A DNA stretch of 64,000 nt from Sternotherus odoratus (GCA_032164245.1 JAVMKO010000007.1:1116001-1180000), one strand, 5' to 3'; counted from the stretch's first letter, positions 10,353 to 20,635 are shown. Translations and numbers: made by a program. The notes: generated from the sequence alone by a model not told the origin.

Positions 10353-12418
10353 CTCACTTTCTTTATCAGTTCCTTTGTAGCCCTCTGGTGATGCAAAGTC
10401 GCTAGCTACTTAAGCGAGGTTTCCAGAGGCTTTGCACCACCTAAGTGTGGTGACCCAAAGCATACAAGTGAATCTGTCCCTATTATGATAGTAACAAAAA
10501 AAAAGATCTGATGCAAATTGGTGTTTTCCAGTTGACCTCAGTGGAGCCTTGGTATATTACCTGAGACTCAGGCCATTATTTCAACTGTGGATCAAAACTA
10601 GTTATAATAAAATGCCAATTATATTCAGAATAATGTAGAAAAATTGCAGCTGGGATAAGGAATGGTTGGCAACATTTCAACCCATTCATAGGCTTGTGAA
10701 GGACAGAAAATCTTCAAAACCTGATAGTTTTCTCAAGTGAAAAGTTAATTTGCTTATTTAAATGAGAAATTTTGGTCTGAATGTTTTTCTTTTGAACAGA
10801 GATTGGAACTGGGTTAGATTTTCAACATAGCTCCATTGCTTTGCATTATGCCAACATGACATAGGATCTAGCCCTAAAATGAATAAATTATTTTAATTAG
10901 ACCATCTTCTTTTAATAAACTTTGCCTTTGGACTACAATAGCACAACAGCAGGGACTGATTATTCTTTTCAGTACAGTGTAGACTTTCTGTGTTTTTTAT
11001 GATACGGTTGGGAAATACTTTTGGGAAACACTTGTTCAAAACAAAACAACATAACAGAGGATTTTCTGAGTCAAAAATTAATACTCCTAAAGAAATATGT
11101 TGGAAGAGATGATTTAATTACTATGATGGTACAAATCATGAACCTTCATTAAAGATGTAACACTAGCTCTAGAAATACACAAAATAACTGGGATTGCAAT
11201 ACCAATTCCCAGGAAACCAAACTCACAAGCCATCCAAAGTGCTGATTCACAGTGTTTGTATATGGTCCTTCTTGATACTTCTCTTCTCATTACTGAAACT
11301 GAAGAGAAGATTCCCACTGACTCCCAGGGGTTTTGGAGCAGGTCCCACGTGCTTACAACATGTGCTTTTCAAAACATTGAACTAACAATAAACATTAACA
11401 GCGGGGATTCAACCGTAAATCTCACAATCTGCACTGTTAACTTGAGAGATTAATTTAAAAACAACATTGCCAGGATCTCAGGTAGAAATGGCTTTGATTT
11501 ATGGGAATTCTCTTAGGAAACGAGACTGCCTTTTTTAGCATAACCAGGCACTGGAATTAATATAAATTCATCTGGAAAAGAAGCACTGTATTAAGTCACA
11601 GTACAATCGTTAACCCTTAGGATAGCAACATGATATAACTGGTATTAGCAGGCCAATTTTGGCTCTAGCTTGTATATATTTTGAATAAATCTTCTCATTC
11701 AGGCATGCAGAAAATATTTGATATAAAACACCTTCCACTGAAGGATGGCTTATAAGAAACTTTCTGGAAAAGACTGGATTTCAGAAGATTCAGCCCAAGC
11801 ACACTTTGAGGATTCAGAGACTTTAAATCCCAATCAAGTTCTCCTCATCCGCCTGGCATTATAATTACTGAGGCCAATCTTGATTTTTTTTCACTAGTAA
11901 CAGCTAACTTGCTTTTCTTGGGGCCTGTTCCAAAGCCTGTTGAAATCTGTGGGACATCTTTCCATTGACTTCAATGAGCTTTGGAACTGGCCTTTCTTTG
12001 AGGTGACCTTTTAGGGATCTATGATGGGCTGGACAATCTCTTACATTTGGCCAGGACATGAAGAGTTTAATGGGTCTTTCCCAGGGATATTGGCTGAAGA
12101 TGACCCTATCCCATGGCACTTGTCAGAGGTCTCCAGCTGGAGGGAATGAAACAGGGTTTAAACCTGGGCCAGTCTGGCAGAGGGATCTTGGTTGTGAGGC
12201 AAAGAGAATCCAGGGAATTGGTTAAGCGGCTCTAAGCTAAGACCCCCTGGGAACAATCAAACCCAGGGATAAGGTTTGGACTAGACTTCACATGGTCCTG
12301 TTCATTGGGGGTCTGACCCAAAGCTCAGTGAAGTCAGTGGCAGCTTGTTGAGTTCAGTAAGGTTTGGATAGGGCTCAAACTCCTGGAAAAGGGTGAGAAT
12401 TTAGATTGTACCAAGAAC
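10353..12418. other. AT-rich noncoding stretch, nothing recognised
   Basis: No gene or classifiable repeat. One near-palindromic TCCATTGACTTCAATGAG motif lies at 11961-11978, part of a motif series described in the findings. Confidence 0.4.
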
Positions 12419-12426
12419 ATATATAG

Positions 12427-12679
12427 CACTATTGAGCAACTTGTGCCCTATATGCGGCACGTGGCCTGTCAGGGTAATCTGCTGGCGGACTGCCAGTTTG
12501 TTTACATTTGCATGGCCGCCCACCGCTCCCCGTGGCCTTGGTTCAACGGGAGCTGCGGGCGAACTATGGACATTGGGAACTGTGGGTGGCCATGCAAATG
12601 TAAACAAACTGTCTGGCAGCGCACTAGCCGATTACCCTGATAGGCCACGTGCCCATGGGCCAGAGGTTGCCCACCACTG
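12427..12679. mobile_element. Palindromic hAT MITE, 253 bp
   Basis: The flanks are ATATATAG (12419-12426) and AAATATAG (12680-12687), an 8-bp duplication with one mismatch. The right terminus in reverse complement is CAGTGGTGGGCAACCTCTGG; the left terminus is a diverged version starting CACTATTGAGCAAC. The arms are long: CAGTTTGTTTACATTTGCAT on the left recurs in reverse complement on the right as part of a 24-bp perfect pairing. No coding capacity. Confidence 0.85.
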
Positions 12680-12687
12680 AAATATAG

Positions 12688-13550
12688 AGTAGGCGTGAAA
12701 TTCACCTGGTCCCAGATCCTATCCTGCAGCTTCCGCTAATATCAGTGCAGGACTAAATGAGTTCGTCCATCAAAGTTGATGAGGAGCACCCAATGTCATC
12801 AGTTTGTTTGGGAGTGGGTTCTAAGATGGCTGATTAGTCCAATCCGAGCCCGGAATTGACGGTTGCAATGGATTGGTCTTTAATGGGATTGACTTCCCCT
12901 CCTGATTACATCTCAACAAATAAATAACTTGTCATCTGAAAAAGAAGCTGTTTCTAAATTGGCTTCTAATTTTGCACACAAGCATTCGCACGGTGATATT
13001 GGGAGGCCAGTCTGAGGCCCTTTGAAAATTTGCTTCCAGTGTATCTAGGCTCGATCCCGGGAGGTGCAAAACACTCTGGTTATGATCCAGAAAAGCACTT
13101 AAACACAAGCTCAACTTTAAGCATGTGAATAGGCCTGTGGACTTATATTAGACTAATCACATGTGTATGTTCCACAGAATGTGAGTAATGGCTACCGAAT
13201 CTGGTCCTATATCATTCTGGAGATTTCATTTTTGAATCTCCTGTCTTTCTGGGTCTTCTGGGTATTTGTTAACAGGAGTACAAGTATTTCATTGTGCTGT
13301 ATAGAGCCTTGACTCTGGGGGAGCTTGATAAATAAAAGTATGATATGATTTTACTCTAGGGTTCTACATTCCACCAGTATTCAGACTAGTGATGTTTCCT
13401 CACTGGTGCTCTGTTAATCTGGGCCGCCAATGAGTGACTGGATTACATTATGCTATAAGGATGTAATCCTGGCCTCTTTGAACTCAATGTGATTTTTGCC
13501 ATTGACTTCAACTGGGCCCTTTGTCCTATGAATCTCAAAACCATCAGCCT
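12688..13550. other. Noncoding, nothing recognised
   Basis: No repeat class or gene is identified up to the target duplication of the LINE at 13551. Confidence 0.4.
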
Positions 13551-13561
13551 GTAACAGCTAG

Positions 13562-14308
13562 AACCCTCGCGTCCCACCCCGATACTAAGTGGCGGGACTA
13601 CCTACCACCGAACGAGGGTGAGTGGCCCCGGGGGGCCACCTTCTATTCCACACTGATTCCACGGCCCGCCGGGGATATTAGTTGGCAGCTCTTTCATGAA
13701 GCCGTGAGCACGGGCGTGTACTTGGCGCGGTTCCTTCCCACGCCCAACACTTGTCCCTTCTGCGGCGAGAGGGAGGACCTGGCGCACGCCCACCTCGAGT
13801 GCGCCAGGCTGCAGCCCCTATTCCGGCTCCTCCAGAACCTCCTATTGAGGTTCTGGCTGCACTTCTCCCCACACCTTTTTCTTTTTGGACACCCCATCCA
13901 TGGCCCCACAAAGTCGCGAGACCTCGTCAACCTCCTCCTGGCGCTTGCCAAAGCCACCATCTATAACACCAGGAGGAGGATGCTAGACGAGGGGGTCTGG
14001 TGCGACTGTGGGGCCTCCTCCAGGTCACTCGTTCAGTCACGCATCCGGGCGGAGTTCCACTGGGCAGCGTCCACTGGCTCCCTCAACAGCTTTACGGAGC
14101 AGTGGGCGTTGTGCGGGGTTCTCTGCTCAGTGTCCCCATCCCGTACCCTTGTTTTGAACCTGTGACCCTCATGCACTCCCCTGCCTTTTTTCATTAGTTG
14201 TCCCCCGTAATCAATTGGCCCCGGATCTAGTGTCCCTCCTGCCAGGCTGGGGGAGGGACTTTAGTAATGGACGGGCTTAGGCCTGCCCACCTCCTGGGTA
14301 ACCAAAAG
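13562..14308 (+). mobile_element. 5'-truncated non-LTR retrotransposon (Tx1/L1-like)
   Basis: The insertion is bounded by an 11-bp duplication GTAACAGCTAG at 13551-13561 and 14309-14319, so the whole copy is 747 bp. It holds only the 3' end of ORF2 plus a ~140-bp 3' UTR that contains CCAGGCTGGGGGAGGGAC and ends in GGTAACCAAAAG with no poly(A). A sister copy is at 45096-45652. Assignment to the Tx1/L1 side of the LINEs rests on the C-terminal zinc-binding domain type and is an inference. Confidence 0.85.
13563..14165 (+). pseudogene. LINE ORF2 C-terminal fragment, zf-RVT type
   Basis: About 200 codons are open and end at the TGA at 14163-14165. The peptide carries a zinc-knuckle signature CPFCGEREDLAHAHLECARL (Cys-x2-Cys...His...Cys), preceded by WRDYLPPNEGEWPRG and followed by a leucine-rich segment (LLRFWLHFSPHLFLFGHP) and RAEFHWAAST. 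In complete LINEs this zf-RVT region follows the reverse transcriptase and helps RNA or target binding. The endonuclease and polymerase domains are missing because of 5' truncation. The upstream ATG at 13521 lies in flanking DNA before the insertion, so the open frame that starts there is a chance fusion. It cannot move by itself. Confidence 0.85.
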
Positions 14309-14319
14309 GTAACAGCTAG

Positions 14320-15595
14320 CAGCACTGGGACACAATCTGCTGTCAATCCCACAGCTGGTTAAAACACCTCAAATGTGAAATTGTAACCAATGGTTAATAC
14401 TTGAAATTTACAAATAGTTTGGTAAAAATTTTGAATGAGTGACGAAGGATGGGCGGTACTGCAATGATCTGCTGATCTGGCAGAAGGAAAACCCTTTCTC
14501 CAGTTAGAGTAACACATTTATACATGTGATTATTATCTTTGCTGGGGCATTTTGTCTAACGATGCACAGGATCAGCATTAGAGTCGAAAGGGCCAGGGTG
14601 AGATCCTCATCCCTTACTCCACCCCTTTGCACTGGGTAAAGGAGCTGCAATGGCATAAATGCCCCCAAAGCCTGCTGTCCCGCCGGAGGGGGATTCCCCC
14701 AGGGCAGACACTGCAGAAAGCAGCTGTAAGTCTGTCTTCCAGGGATCCCTTAAATCAGCCAGTGCCAGGGTTGGGGCTGGAGGGAGAAAGGGAGTGTCAA
14801 GGGCAGGGCCCCAGCGCACAGCTCTGCAGAATCCCAGACAGTGCTGTGCCCCATAGGAAAGGCTAGGAAGGCTGCTGTAAATTAGACTGTACCTGGGGGC
14901 CTCTTCAGATCCCAGAGCACCCCAGGGATCAGGGGGGCATAAAAGTGGCTTAAAGCCACCACATCCCTCTATATTAGGCTGTGGGTTTTGCTCTGTGCCT
15001 TTTAGAGATGCAGCATGCCTCCCCCCCCCCCCCCCCCCCGAGTCTGATCCTCATTCCCTTATTTTACAATCGTGGGCCAACAGAACAGTGTTTAGGGGAC
15101 ATTTCCAGTGGGTGAACATTAGAGCAGCCCCAAGACTGCTCAGACATGTGCTAGAGGCCAGTTCTCTTCAATCTTGATCCTGAAATGTCTCATGGCCAGC
15201 AGCGGTAACATCTGTAATTCTACTGAAATGGGGGAATGTGAATTAACTCCACTCAAATGAGTGGATGGGTGGGTTTTTCCAAAGGGTCCTCCCAGTCAAG
15301 TCAAAATATTCTGACTTCAACAGGAGCAAATGCAGGTTAACGTTGAGTACTTCTGAAAATCTTGTGTACACACATACTTCATGGGCTAGTAGCACCATAT
15401 ACCCTTAAGGTTGTCAGACATTTTCCATTATAAGCCCCTGTTTTCAGTTGCTTATAATGTTGCCAAACTAGAACTGTTTGGGCTGAAATCTTCTATGATC
15501 AGTGTCTGCCCCAGACTAACATTTTTTAGACAATTTCAGCAAAACTGGTTCAGTCACTTCCATTTTAATTCTGGTGACCTTTCCTTCAAGATGCC
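14320..15595. other. Noncoding; poly(C) tract at 15021-15039
   Basis: No gene is supported. A 19-base C homopolymer sits at 15021-15039. The rest carries only short random open frames. Confidence 0.4.
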
Positions 15596-15597
15596 CC

Positions 15598-15970
15598 AGC
15601 ATAGGCACCAACTCTGTGGGTGCTCTGGGGCTGGAGCACCCATGGGGAAAAATTAGCAGGTGCTCCGCACCCACCAGCAATCAAGCTCCCACCTCATCTC
15701 CTTCTCCCCCCTCCCCAAGCATGCCGTGTCCCTGCTCCTCCACCTCCCTCCCAGAGCTTCCCACCCCGCGCCGGCTTGTTGGTGCTTCGGACTTTCAGCA
15801 AGGGAGGAGGCGAAGAGGCGGGGCAGGGGTGGGGACTGGGAATGGGGGCAGGGATTTTGGAGAAGGGGTGGAATGGGGGTGGGGTGAGGGCAGTGCATGG
15901 GCAGGGACAGGGGGAAATCGAGCACGGGGCAGAGGGGAAGTCAGTGTCTATGGACCTTGGTACCCCCATG
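15598..15970. repeat. GC-rich DNA-element fragment
   Basis: The left part (ATAGGCACCAACTCTGTGGG, then GCTCTGGGGCTGGAGCACCC) resembles the end of a GC-rich reptilian DNA repeat. It is followed by a pyrimidine-rich then purine-rich stretch with several overlapping open frames on both strands. Those frames are a composition effect. I could not find the matching right end or a duplication. Confidence 0.35.
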
Positions 15971-17400
15971 TTTGAGGCAGGGACATGACATTTGGCCTGG
16001 GGGTTGCCTTTGTGTCAATGATGCGACTTTGCCTTCCTCTGAAAGCCCCGTCCAAATTCAGTGAAGTTTTAAGACTCTGAAAAACTCAGTTTGTATGTGT
16101 TCAACAGAGACTTGATTGAGCTTCCCACTTGAATTCCCTGCTGATTCCACTCCCACTGAGCATGCACCAACCCAGGGCTCCCGGGCATTCCCTACAATTG
16201 CACGTCCAATCCCAGCTGGGGTGGGCTGTACCAGGCATGTGTGTAGGTACTAGAACAGAGACCAGGGAGCCTGGCTCTCCTGAGTTCTTGGTGACCCCTG
16301 GCTGGGCCCAGGCAGCAGTGAGGAGAAAGCTGTTTGAATCAATGCAGCAGGGACAGGAGCCAGGGTTGGAAGGAGGAGAAGGAGGAGGTTGAAACAAGGT
16401 GCCTTGTGTGTCTGGAGTGGTGGGGTAGACAGGCTGAGAGCATGTAGGAGGGACACTGCAACTGGGAGTTGGAGGGGAGACTAGGACTAGCTGTGAAAGA
16501 GACTGAGTGTGATAGGGCAAAGAAAACAGGGGCTGGTTAGGAAAAGAGCCTGGGACCCAGCTAAGGGAAGACTAGGACTAGCTGTACTAGGAAACTGGGA
16601 ACCAGCATGGGAGGGGAGAAAAAATCTTCCAGGCAGGGTGTGGGGAGAGAGCTGGGACTGTCTGGTTAAGGAGCCATGCAGAGGGGGATACTGAGGTTGG
16701 ATGTGGAGTCAGGGAGAAAGTCTAGGACGGGGAGCTGGAAGTGGAGGGGACCGGAGGGCAGGGAGAAGAGACAGATTGGATGAGTAGCTAGTCAGGGGGA
16801 CTGGGACCAGCTGGGCACAGAGACTGGGGATACTAGAGCCCAAGATTTCCCAAGTCTCACCGTTCTCCTGCTGTCAACAAGTGTCTATCAACCCTCTAGC
16901 CAAGTGTGTGTCTCCAGTGCTGGTCCCTATAGAGGAGTACAATTGACTACTGCTGTCAGTTACTCTGATTGCTCAAATGGAAGACATCTGGACAGTGGCA
17001 CTAAAGGTTCTAACCCTGCTGATGACTCATGTGGCTAACAACACGATCCCACCTGAGAGAATAGTTGTGTGTGGTGGTGGGGGGGGGGGGTTAAATTAGA
17101 AAAATAAAATGCCCCCTCCCACCAAAAAAGACCACTACAGCTACAAACCAGAGAAGTGAGGAAATGCCAGAACGAATGTTCTCATGCAACTTTATTTCAG
17201 CCCCCATGTTCATTATGAGACAGTCTTTTATTACATACTCACAGGCTATTTTCCCTAGTCCTGTGACAGTAACTGTCCCCCTGCTTTGGTGCAGGAACAG
17301 CAAGATAACAAAATGTTGCCATCCGTGGCTGGCACTTCAAGGCAAGCTGGACTTAGTAGCTGTCCGTCAGCTTGGCTCATGAGCTGACAATATACAGGCT
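15971..17400. other. Purine-rich noncoding stretch
   Basis: Positions 16240-16830 are G/A-rich with degenerate repeats of words like GACTAGGACTAGCTG and GGGAGAAG. A poly(G) run lies at about 17079-17090. No gene is identified. Confidence 0.4.
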
Positions 17401-17535
17401 TGGGGTATGTCTTCACTACAACAGTAGGTCGATTTCCTTTAAGTCGATTTTTTAAAGCAGACTGTATAGAGTCGATTTTGTGCATCCCCACAAAGCACAG
17501 CAAGTCGGCAGTGTCTGTCCACACAACTGTTGCAA

Positions 17536-17705
17536 GCGTCGACATACCGAGCGTTGCACTGTGGGTACCTATCCCACAGTTCCCGGAGTCCCCAGCAGGC
17601 ACCATTTCGAGTGCTGCACTATGGGTAGGCATTTCATAATTTCGCGCCCCTTTTTTCGTGCCGTCGACCCCATTTCGAGTGGTGCACTGTGGGTAGGCAT
17701 CCCAT
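17536..17705 (+). repeat. Subterminal repeats of the Harbinger element
   Basis: Three imperfect copies occur of a ~30-bp module whose core is TGCACTRTGGGTAGGCAT: near 17540 (GCGTTGCACTGTGGGTACC), 17605 (ATTTCGAGTGCTGCACTATG) and 17671 (ATTTCGAGTGGTGCACTGTG). They lie between the left terminus and the transposase gene. Repeated subterminal motifs are where Myb-like partners bind in other Harbinger transposons; that role here is inferred. Confidence 0.7.
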
Positions 17706-17753
17706 TATTCGCGCCCTTTCTCCGCGCTTCGCTAACGCCATAGCACTGCAAGC

Positions 17754-17795
17754 ATGGAGCCCGCTGATGCCACCGCTGCACCCTGGCCATTGTGA
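17754..17795 (+). other. Likely original transposase start, now out of frame
   Basis: AGCATGG has A at -3 and G at +4, far better than the first in-frame ATG at 17822. It encodes 13 codons and then meets TGA at 17793. The transposase frame upstream of 17792 is open and overlaps this short frame, so a small indel near 17781 most simply accounts for the break. Confidence 0.6.
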
Positions 17796-19060
17796 AGACT
17801 TCGCGCACTGTTGTGGATTTTATGCTGTACCGTCTGCAGAGGAATGTGATCTGGAGACAACTGCGCTTTCTGGAACTCGATGACAGTGATGAGGAGATGG
17901 ACCTGGACGTGCACAGCAGGGACAGGGACACTGACGTTTTTGGAAGTAGGGTGACCGACAATCTGGCAAATTTGGTGGCAATGAGGCAGGCTCATGCCAT
18001 GCAATGCCGATTCTGGGCCAGGGAAACAAGCACTGACTGGTGGGATCGCATAATGCTGCGGGTCTGGGATGACTCCCAGTGGCTCAGAAACTTTCGCATG
18101 CATAAGGGTACGTTCATGGAACTTTGTGACTTGCTTTCCCCGGCCCTCCAGCGTGAGAATACCAGAATGAGAGCGGCCCTCACAATTCAGAAGCGAGTGG
18201 CGATAGCCCTCTGGAAGTTTGCAACGCCAGACAGCTACCGGTCAGTCGCAAATCAGTTTGGGGTGGGTAAATCTACAGTGGGGTCTGCTGTGATGCAAGT
18301 AAGCAGGGCAATCGTCGAGCTGCTGCTACCCAGGGTTATAAACCTGCAAGGTACAATAGATGGCTTTGCCGCCATGGGATTCCCTAACTGTGGTGCGGCT
18401 ATAGATGGGACTCATATCCCTATCCTGGCACCGGACAAGGAGGCCGCAGAGTACAGAAACCGGAAGGGATATTATTCTATGGTCATGCAAGCAGTGGTTG
18501 ACCACAAGGGACGTTTCACCGACCTGTACGTGGGATGGCCGGGAAAGGTTCATGACGCTCGTGTTTTCAGGAACTCTAGGATATTTAGAGAGCTGCAGCA
18601 AGGGATTTTCTTCCCCGACCAGAAAATTACTATGAGGGGTGTAGAAATGCCGATCGTTATCCTTGGGGACCCAGCCTACCCCTTAATGCCCTGGCTTATG
18701 AAGCCCTACACAGGAGCCCTGGACAGGGGTCAGGAGCTCTTCAACTACAGGCTGAGCAAGTGCAGGATGGCAGTAGAGTGTGCATTTGGCCGTCTGAAGG
18801 GGAGATGGAGTTCATTACTGATTCGCTCAGACATCCGCGAGAGAAATATCCCCATTGTTATTGCTGCTTGCTCTGTGCTCCACAATCTCTTTGAGAGCAA
18901 GGGGGAAACGTTTATGGCGGGCTGGGAGGTAGAGGCAAATTCCCTGTCTGCTGCTCACCAGCAGCCAAACAGCAGGGAAAGTAGAAGAGCGCACCATGAC
19001 ACGCTGCGCCTCAGGGACGCCTTGAAAACCAGTTTTCTGGGTGCCCAAGATGGCATTTGA
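17792..19060 (+). CDS. HARBI1-like DDE transposase (nuclease)
   Basis: A 422-codon open frame encodes a PIF/Harbinger transposase of the DDE_Tnp_4 type, which cuts at the element ends and at TWA targets in the nucleus. An N-terminal helical part (residues ~95-190, including the HTH-like segment SVANQFGVGKSTV) precedes the catalytic core. The triad is visible: D205 in AAIDGTHIPI, D293 in ILGDPAYPL and E329 in AVECAFGRLKGRW, with 35 residues between the last two. The first codon of this open frame is GTG; the first in-frame ATG is at 17822, in weak context. A Kozak-quality ATG at 17754 opens a different frame that stops at 17793-17795. A two-base offset near 17781-17782 would explain this, so the native N-terminus is probably frameshifted. 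AATAAA follows 85 bp after the stop. Confidence 0.92.
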   Translation: MKTSRTVVDFMLYRLQRNVIWRQLRFLELDDSDEEMDLDVHSRDRDTDVFGSRVTDNLANLVAMRQAHAMQCRFWARETSTDWWDRIMLRVWDDSQWLRNFRMHKGTFMELCDLLSPALQRENTRMRAALTIQKRVAIALWKFATPDSYRSVANQFGVGKSTVGSAVMQVSRAIVELLLPRVINLQGTIDGFAAMGFPNCGAAIDGTHIPILAPDKEAAEYRNRKGYYSMVMQAVVDHKGRFTDLYVGWPGKVHDARVFRNSRIFRELQQGIFFPDQKITMRGVEMPIVILGDPAYPLMPWLMKPYTGALDRGQELFNYRLSKCRMAVECAFGRLKGRWSSLLIRSDIRERNIPIVIAACSVLHNLFESKGETFMAGWEVEANSLSAAHQQPNSRESRRAHHDTLRLRDALKTSFLGAQDGI

Positions 19061-19144
19061 GAACCCGCTACCTTGCTCTGCTCAGCCCATTGCCTGCCGT
19101 CCTTGCACCCTCTTTCCATCCCTCTTCCCGATCCTTGCAGAGGA

Positions 19145-19150
19145 AATAAA
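19145..19150 (+). terminator. Poly(A) signal of the transposase gene
   Basis: AATAAA lies 85 bp downstream of the transposase stop. It is followed by TTCACTGTTTTAAAAATCAT, a downstream pattern also found after the nested third gene. Confidence 0.7.
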
Positions 19151-19176
19151 TTCACTGTTTTAAAAATCATGGTTTC

Positions 19177-19182
19177 TTTATT
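19177..19182 (-). terminator. Poly(A) signal of the SANT gene
   Basis: AATAAA on the minus strand, 132 bp beyond the end of the SANT second exon. It faces the transposase poly(A) signal with only 26 bp between them, so the two transcription units converge and end almost head-on. Confidence 0.65.
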
Positions 19183-19313
19183 GCTGCATCACAAATACAA
19201 ATACAGGGGATCACTGGCAAGGTAGGCAAGAAGGGGTGGGTGAGGAGGGAAACTAGCAGTCGCAGTGGTGGAGGAGCGGGGAGGGGGGGCAAGACAGCAG
19301 CTTTTACAAGTTT

Positions 19314-19771
19314 TTAGAGAAACTCAACCTGCTGCTGCTTGTGCTGGCTTGTGGGGTAGAGTGGGTTGGTCCCCGGAGCTTCCCTCCCCCCCCGGGTTCT
19401 CACCCCGCGTCTGGGCGGGGAAGCCATGGGACTTGCGGAGGGGGGGAGGTGGTTACACAGAGGCTGTAGAGGCGATCTTTGGACCTGCTGAAGCTCCACC
19501 AGACAATGAAGCACGGCACTTTGCTCCTCCATTAAGCGGAGCAAAGCATCCATCCGCCGTTCTTCACGTTCCTGCAACTTTTCTGCTGCAGCTCTTGATT
19601 CTTGCCTTAACTGTAACAATTTTTCCCGCCATTATGTCTGCCGTGCGGCCTCAGCGTGAGAGTTATGCAGAAGTTCGTTAAACATGTCATCACGCGTTTT
19701 CTTTTTACGCTTTTGTATCTGTGATAGCCGGCGTGAGGGGCAAGAGAGAGGATTGAGAGATAACTGTGCAG
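19314..19771 (-). pseudogene. Second exon of the SANT gene, interrupted by a stop
   Basis: On the minus strand a pyrimidine-rich acceptor TTTCTTTCTTCAACAG ends at 19772, so the exon begins at 19771. The phase fits exon 1: one base left from exon 1 plus two bases here make an Ala codon. The exon then reads a basic segment (RRLSQIQKRKKKTRDDMF), likely nuclear-localising, followed by HNSHAEAARQT and an in-frame TAA at 19634-19632. Beyond the stop the same frame stays open for 105 codons, with a charged coiled-coil-like region (QESRAAAEKLQEREERRMDA, LLRLMEEQSAV), ending with a stop at 19314. Continued openness suggests a recent nonsense change. Confidence 0.75.
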
Positions 19772-19980
19772 CTGTTGAAGAAAGAAAGGTATAAGGTTAT
19801 GAGACACATACAGTCGCGGAGAACAATGGGATTACTATGCAGCGGGGAAACACAGTATTCACAGGCCTGATATGGTTTCTGTACAAGTTCATATTCCTCA
19901 CCTAAAAGTTACTGGATCAGTCAAAAGTCACAGAATCAACTCACGCACGAGAGAGTCTCACCACGGCTGCTGAAATCACC

Positions 19981-20581
19981 ATGCAGCCCGCTATGGTAAG
20001 CAAAGCCATACTCTTTACAGCAGCGCTCGGATATTCCAGAGTAACCCCACCCCCTTGCCCCCACCAAGTGGCTCCCAGTGAACCGCGAAATGCAAAACAA
20101 GACCAAAAACTCTCTGGCTTCGGGCTGGCTGCGGAAGCATCCGCTTGTAGGCTCAAAACTCCTCTAACTGCTCTCGCAACGGGCTGGCGGGGGCGAAGGG
20201 GGGTGGGTGGCGGGGGCAAGGGGGGGCCTTACAGGCTGTCTCGCTCACTGTGTCCAGACTAATTGCAGTCTGTATTTCAAACAGGCAACCATGAATGACA
20301 TCACTTTGCTTAGAATTTCTCAGAGAGATAGAGAACACATGCTGCTTGAGTCACTGCAAAGTCCTGGTCCATTTGCCGCAATGCTAGCCTGCTCAATGAT
20401 ACCAGACTATTTACTACTTTCGTGGCGTGGGATGGTCTCCTATCACGGGGGGCCGCATAAGGCGGCTCTCCCCAGAAATCTGCTGCGGAAGATTCATCGC
20501 TACCTCCTGGATAGCTTCATTGAGATGTCTGTGGAGGACTTCCGGTCAATACCGGAGTATATTGACAAACTCTTTGAGTAG
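19981..20581 (+). CDS. Nested third gene of the Harbinger element, unknown function
   Basis: I do not recognise this protein. Exon 2 (20285-20581) is a clean open frame; its ATG at 20291 has good context (GCAACCATGA). A splice acceptor (TGTATTTCAAACAG) ends at 20284. Upstream, ACCATGCAGCCCGCTATG is followed at 19996 by a strong donor GTAAGC. Joining 19981-19995 to 20285 keeps frame and gives 103 residues: a short N-terminus, a charged helix (LLRISQRDREHMLLESLQ), a hydrophobic middle (GPFAAMLACSMIPDYLLLSW), a basic stretch (ALPRNLLRKIHRYLL) and an acidic C-terminal helix (VEDFRSIPEYIDKLFE). AATAAA lies 49 bp after the stop. Both exons sit inside the intron of the opposite-strand SANT gene. Unspliced translation from 20291 is the alternative. 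No signal peptide, zinc ligands or enzyme motif is visible. Confidence 0.6.
19996..20284 (+). other. Predicted intron of the nested third gene
   Basis: A GTAAGC donor and a TTTCAAACAG acceptor bound 289 bp that include C-rich and G-rich stretches (20175-20225). Exon phases match across it. Confidence 0.5.
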
Positions 20582-20629
20582 AAACTGACCAGCAATGAAA
20601 GCACGCTAAGTCCTTAGGGCAAGTTAATT

Positions 20630-20635
20630 AATAAA
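20630..20635 (+). terminator. Poly(A) signal of the nested third gene
   Basis: AATAAA lies 49 bp past the stop at 20579-20581. It is followed by TGCTTCCTTTAAAAATCATG, closely matching the sequence after the transposase poly(A) signal. Confidence 0.6.

Noticed and set aside
13521..13561. ATG at 13521 as the start of the LINE protein
   Set aside because: It lies upstream of the insertion border shown by the 11-bp duplication, so it is flanking DNA read in frame by chance.
15574..15988. Five overlapping frames of 75-133 codons
   Set aside because: Low-complexity GC- and purine-rich sequence; no frame has domain-like composition.
20207..20290. Upstream extension of the nested gene's second exon frame
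   Set aside because: The extension runs through the predicted intron and begins without an ATG; the spliced start at 19981 or the ATG at 20291 fits better.
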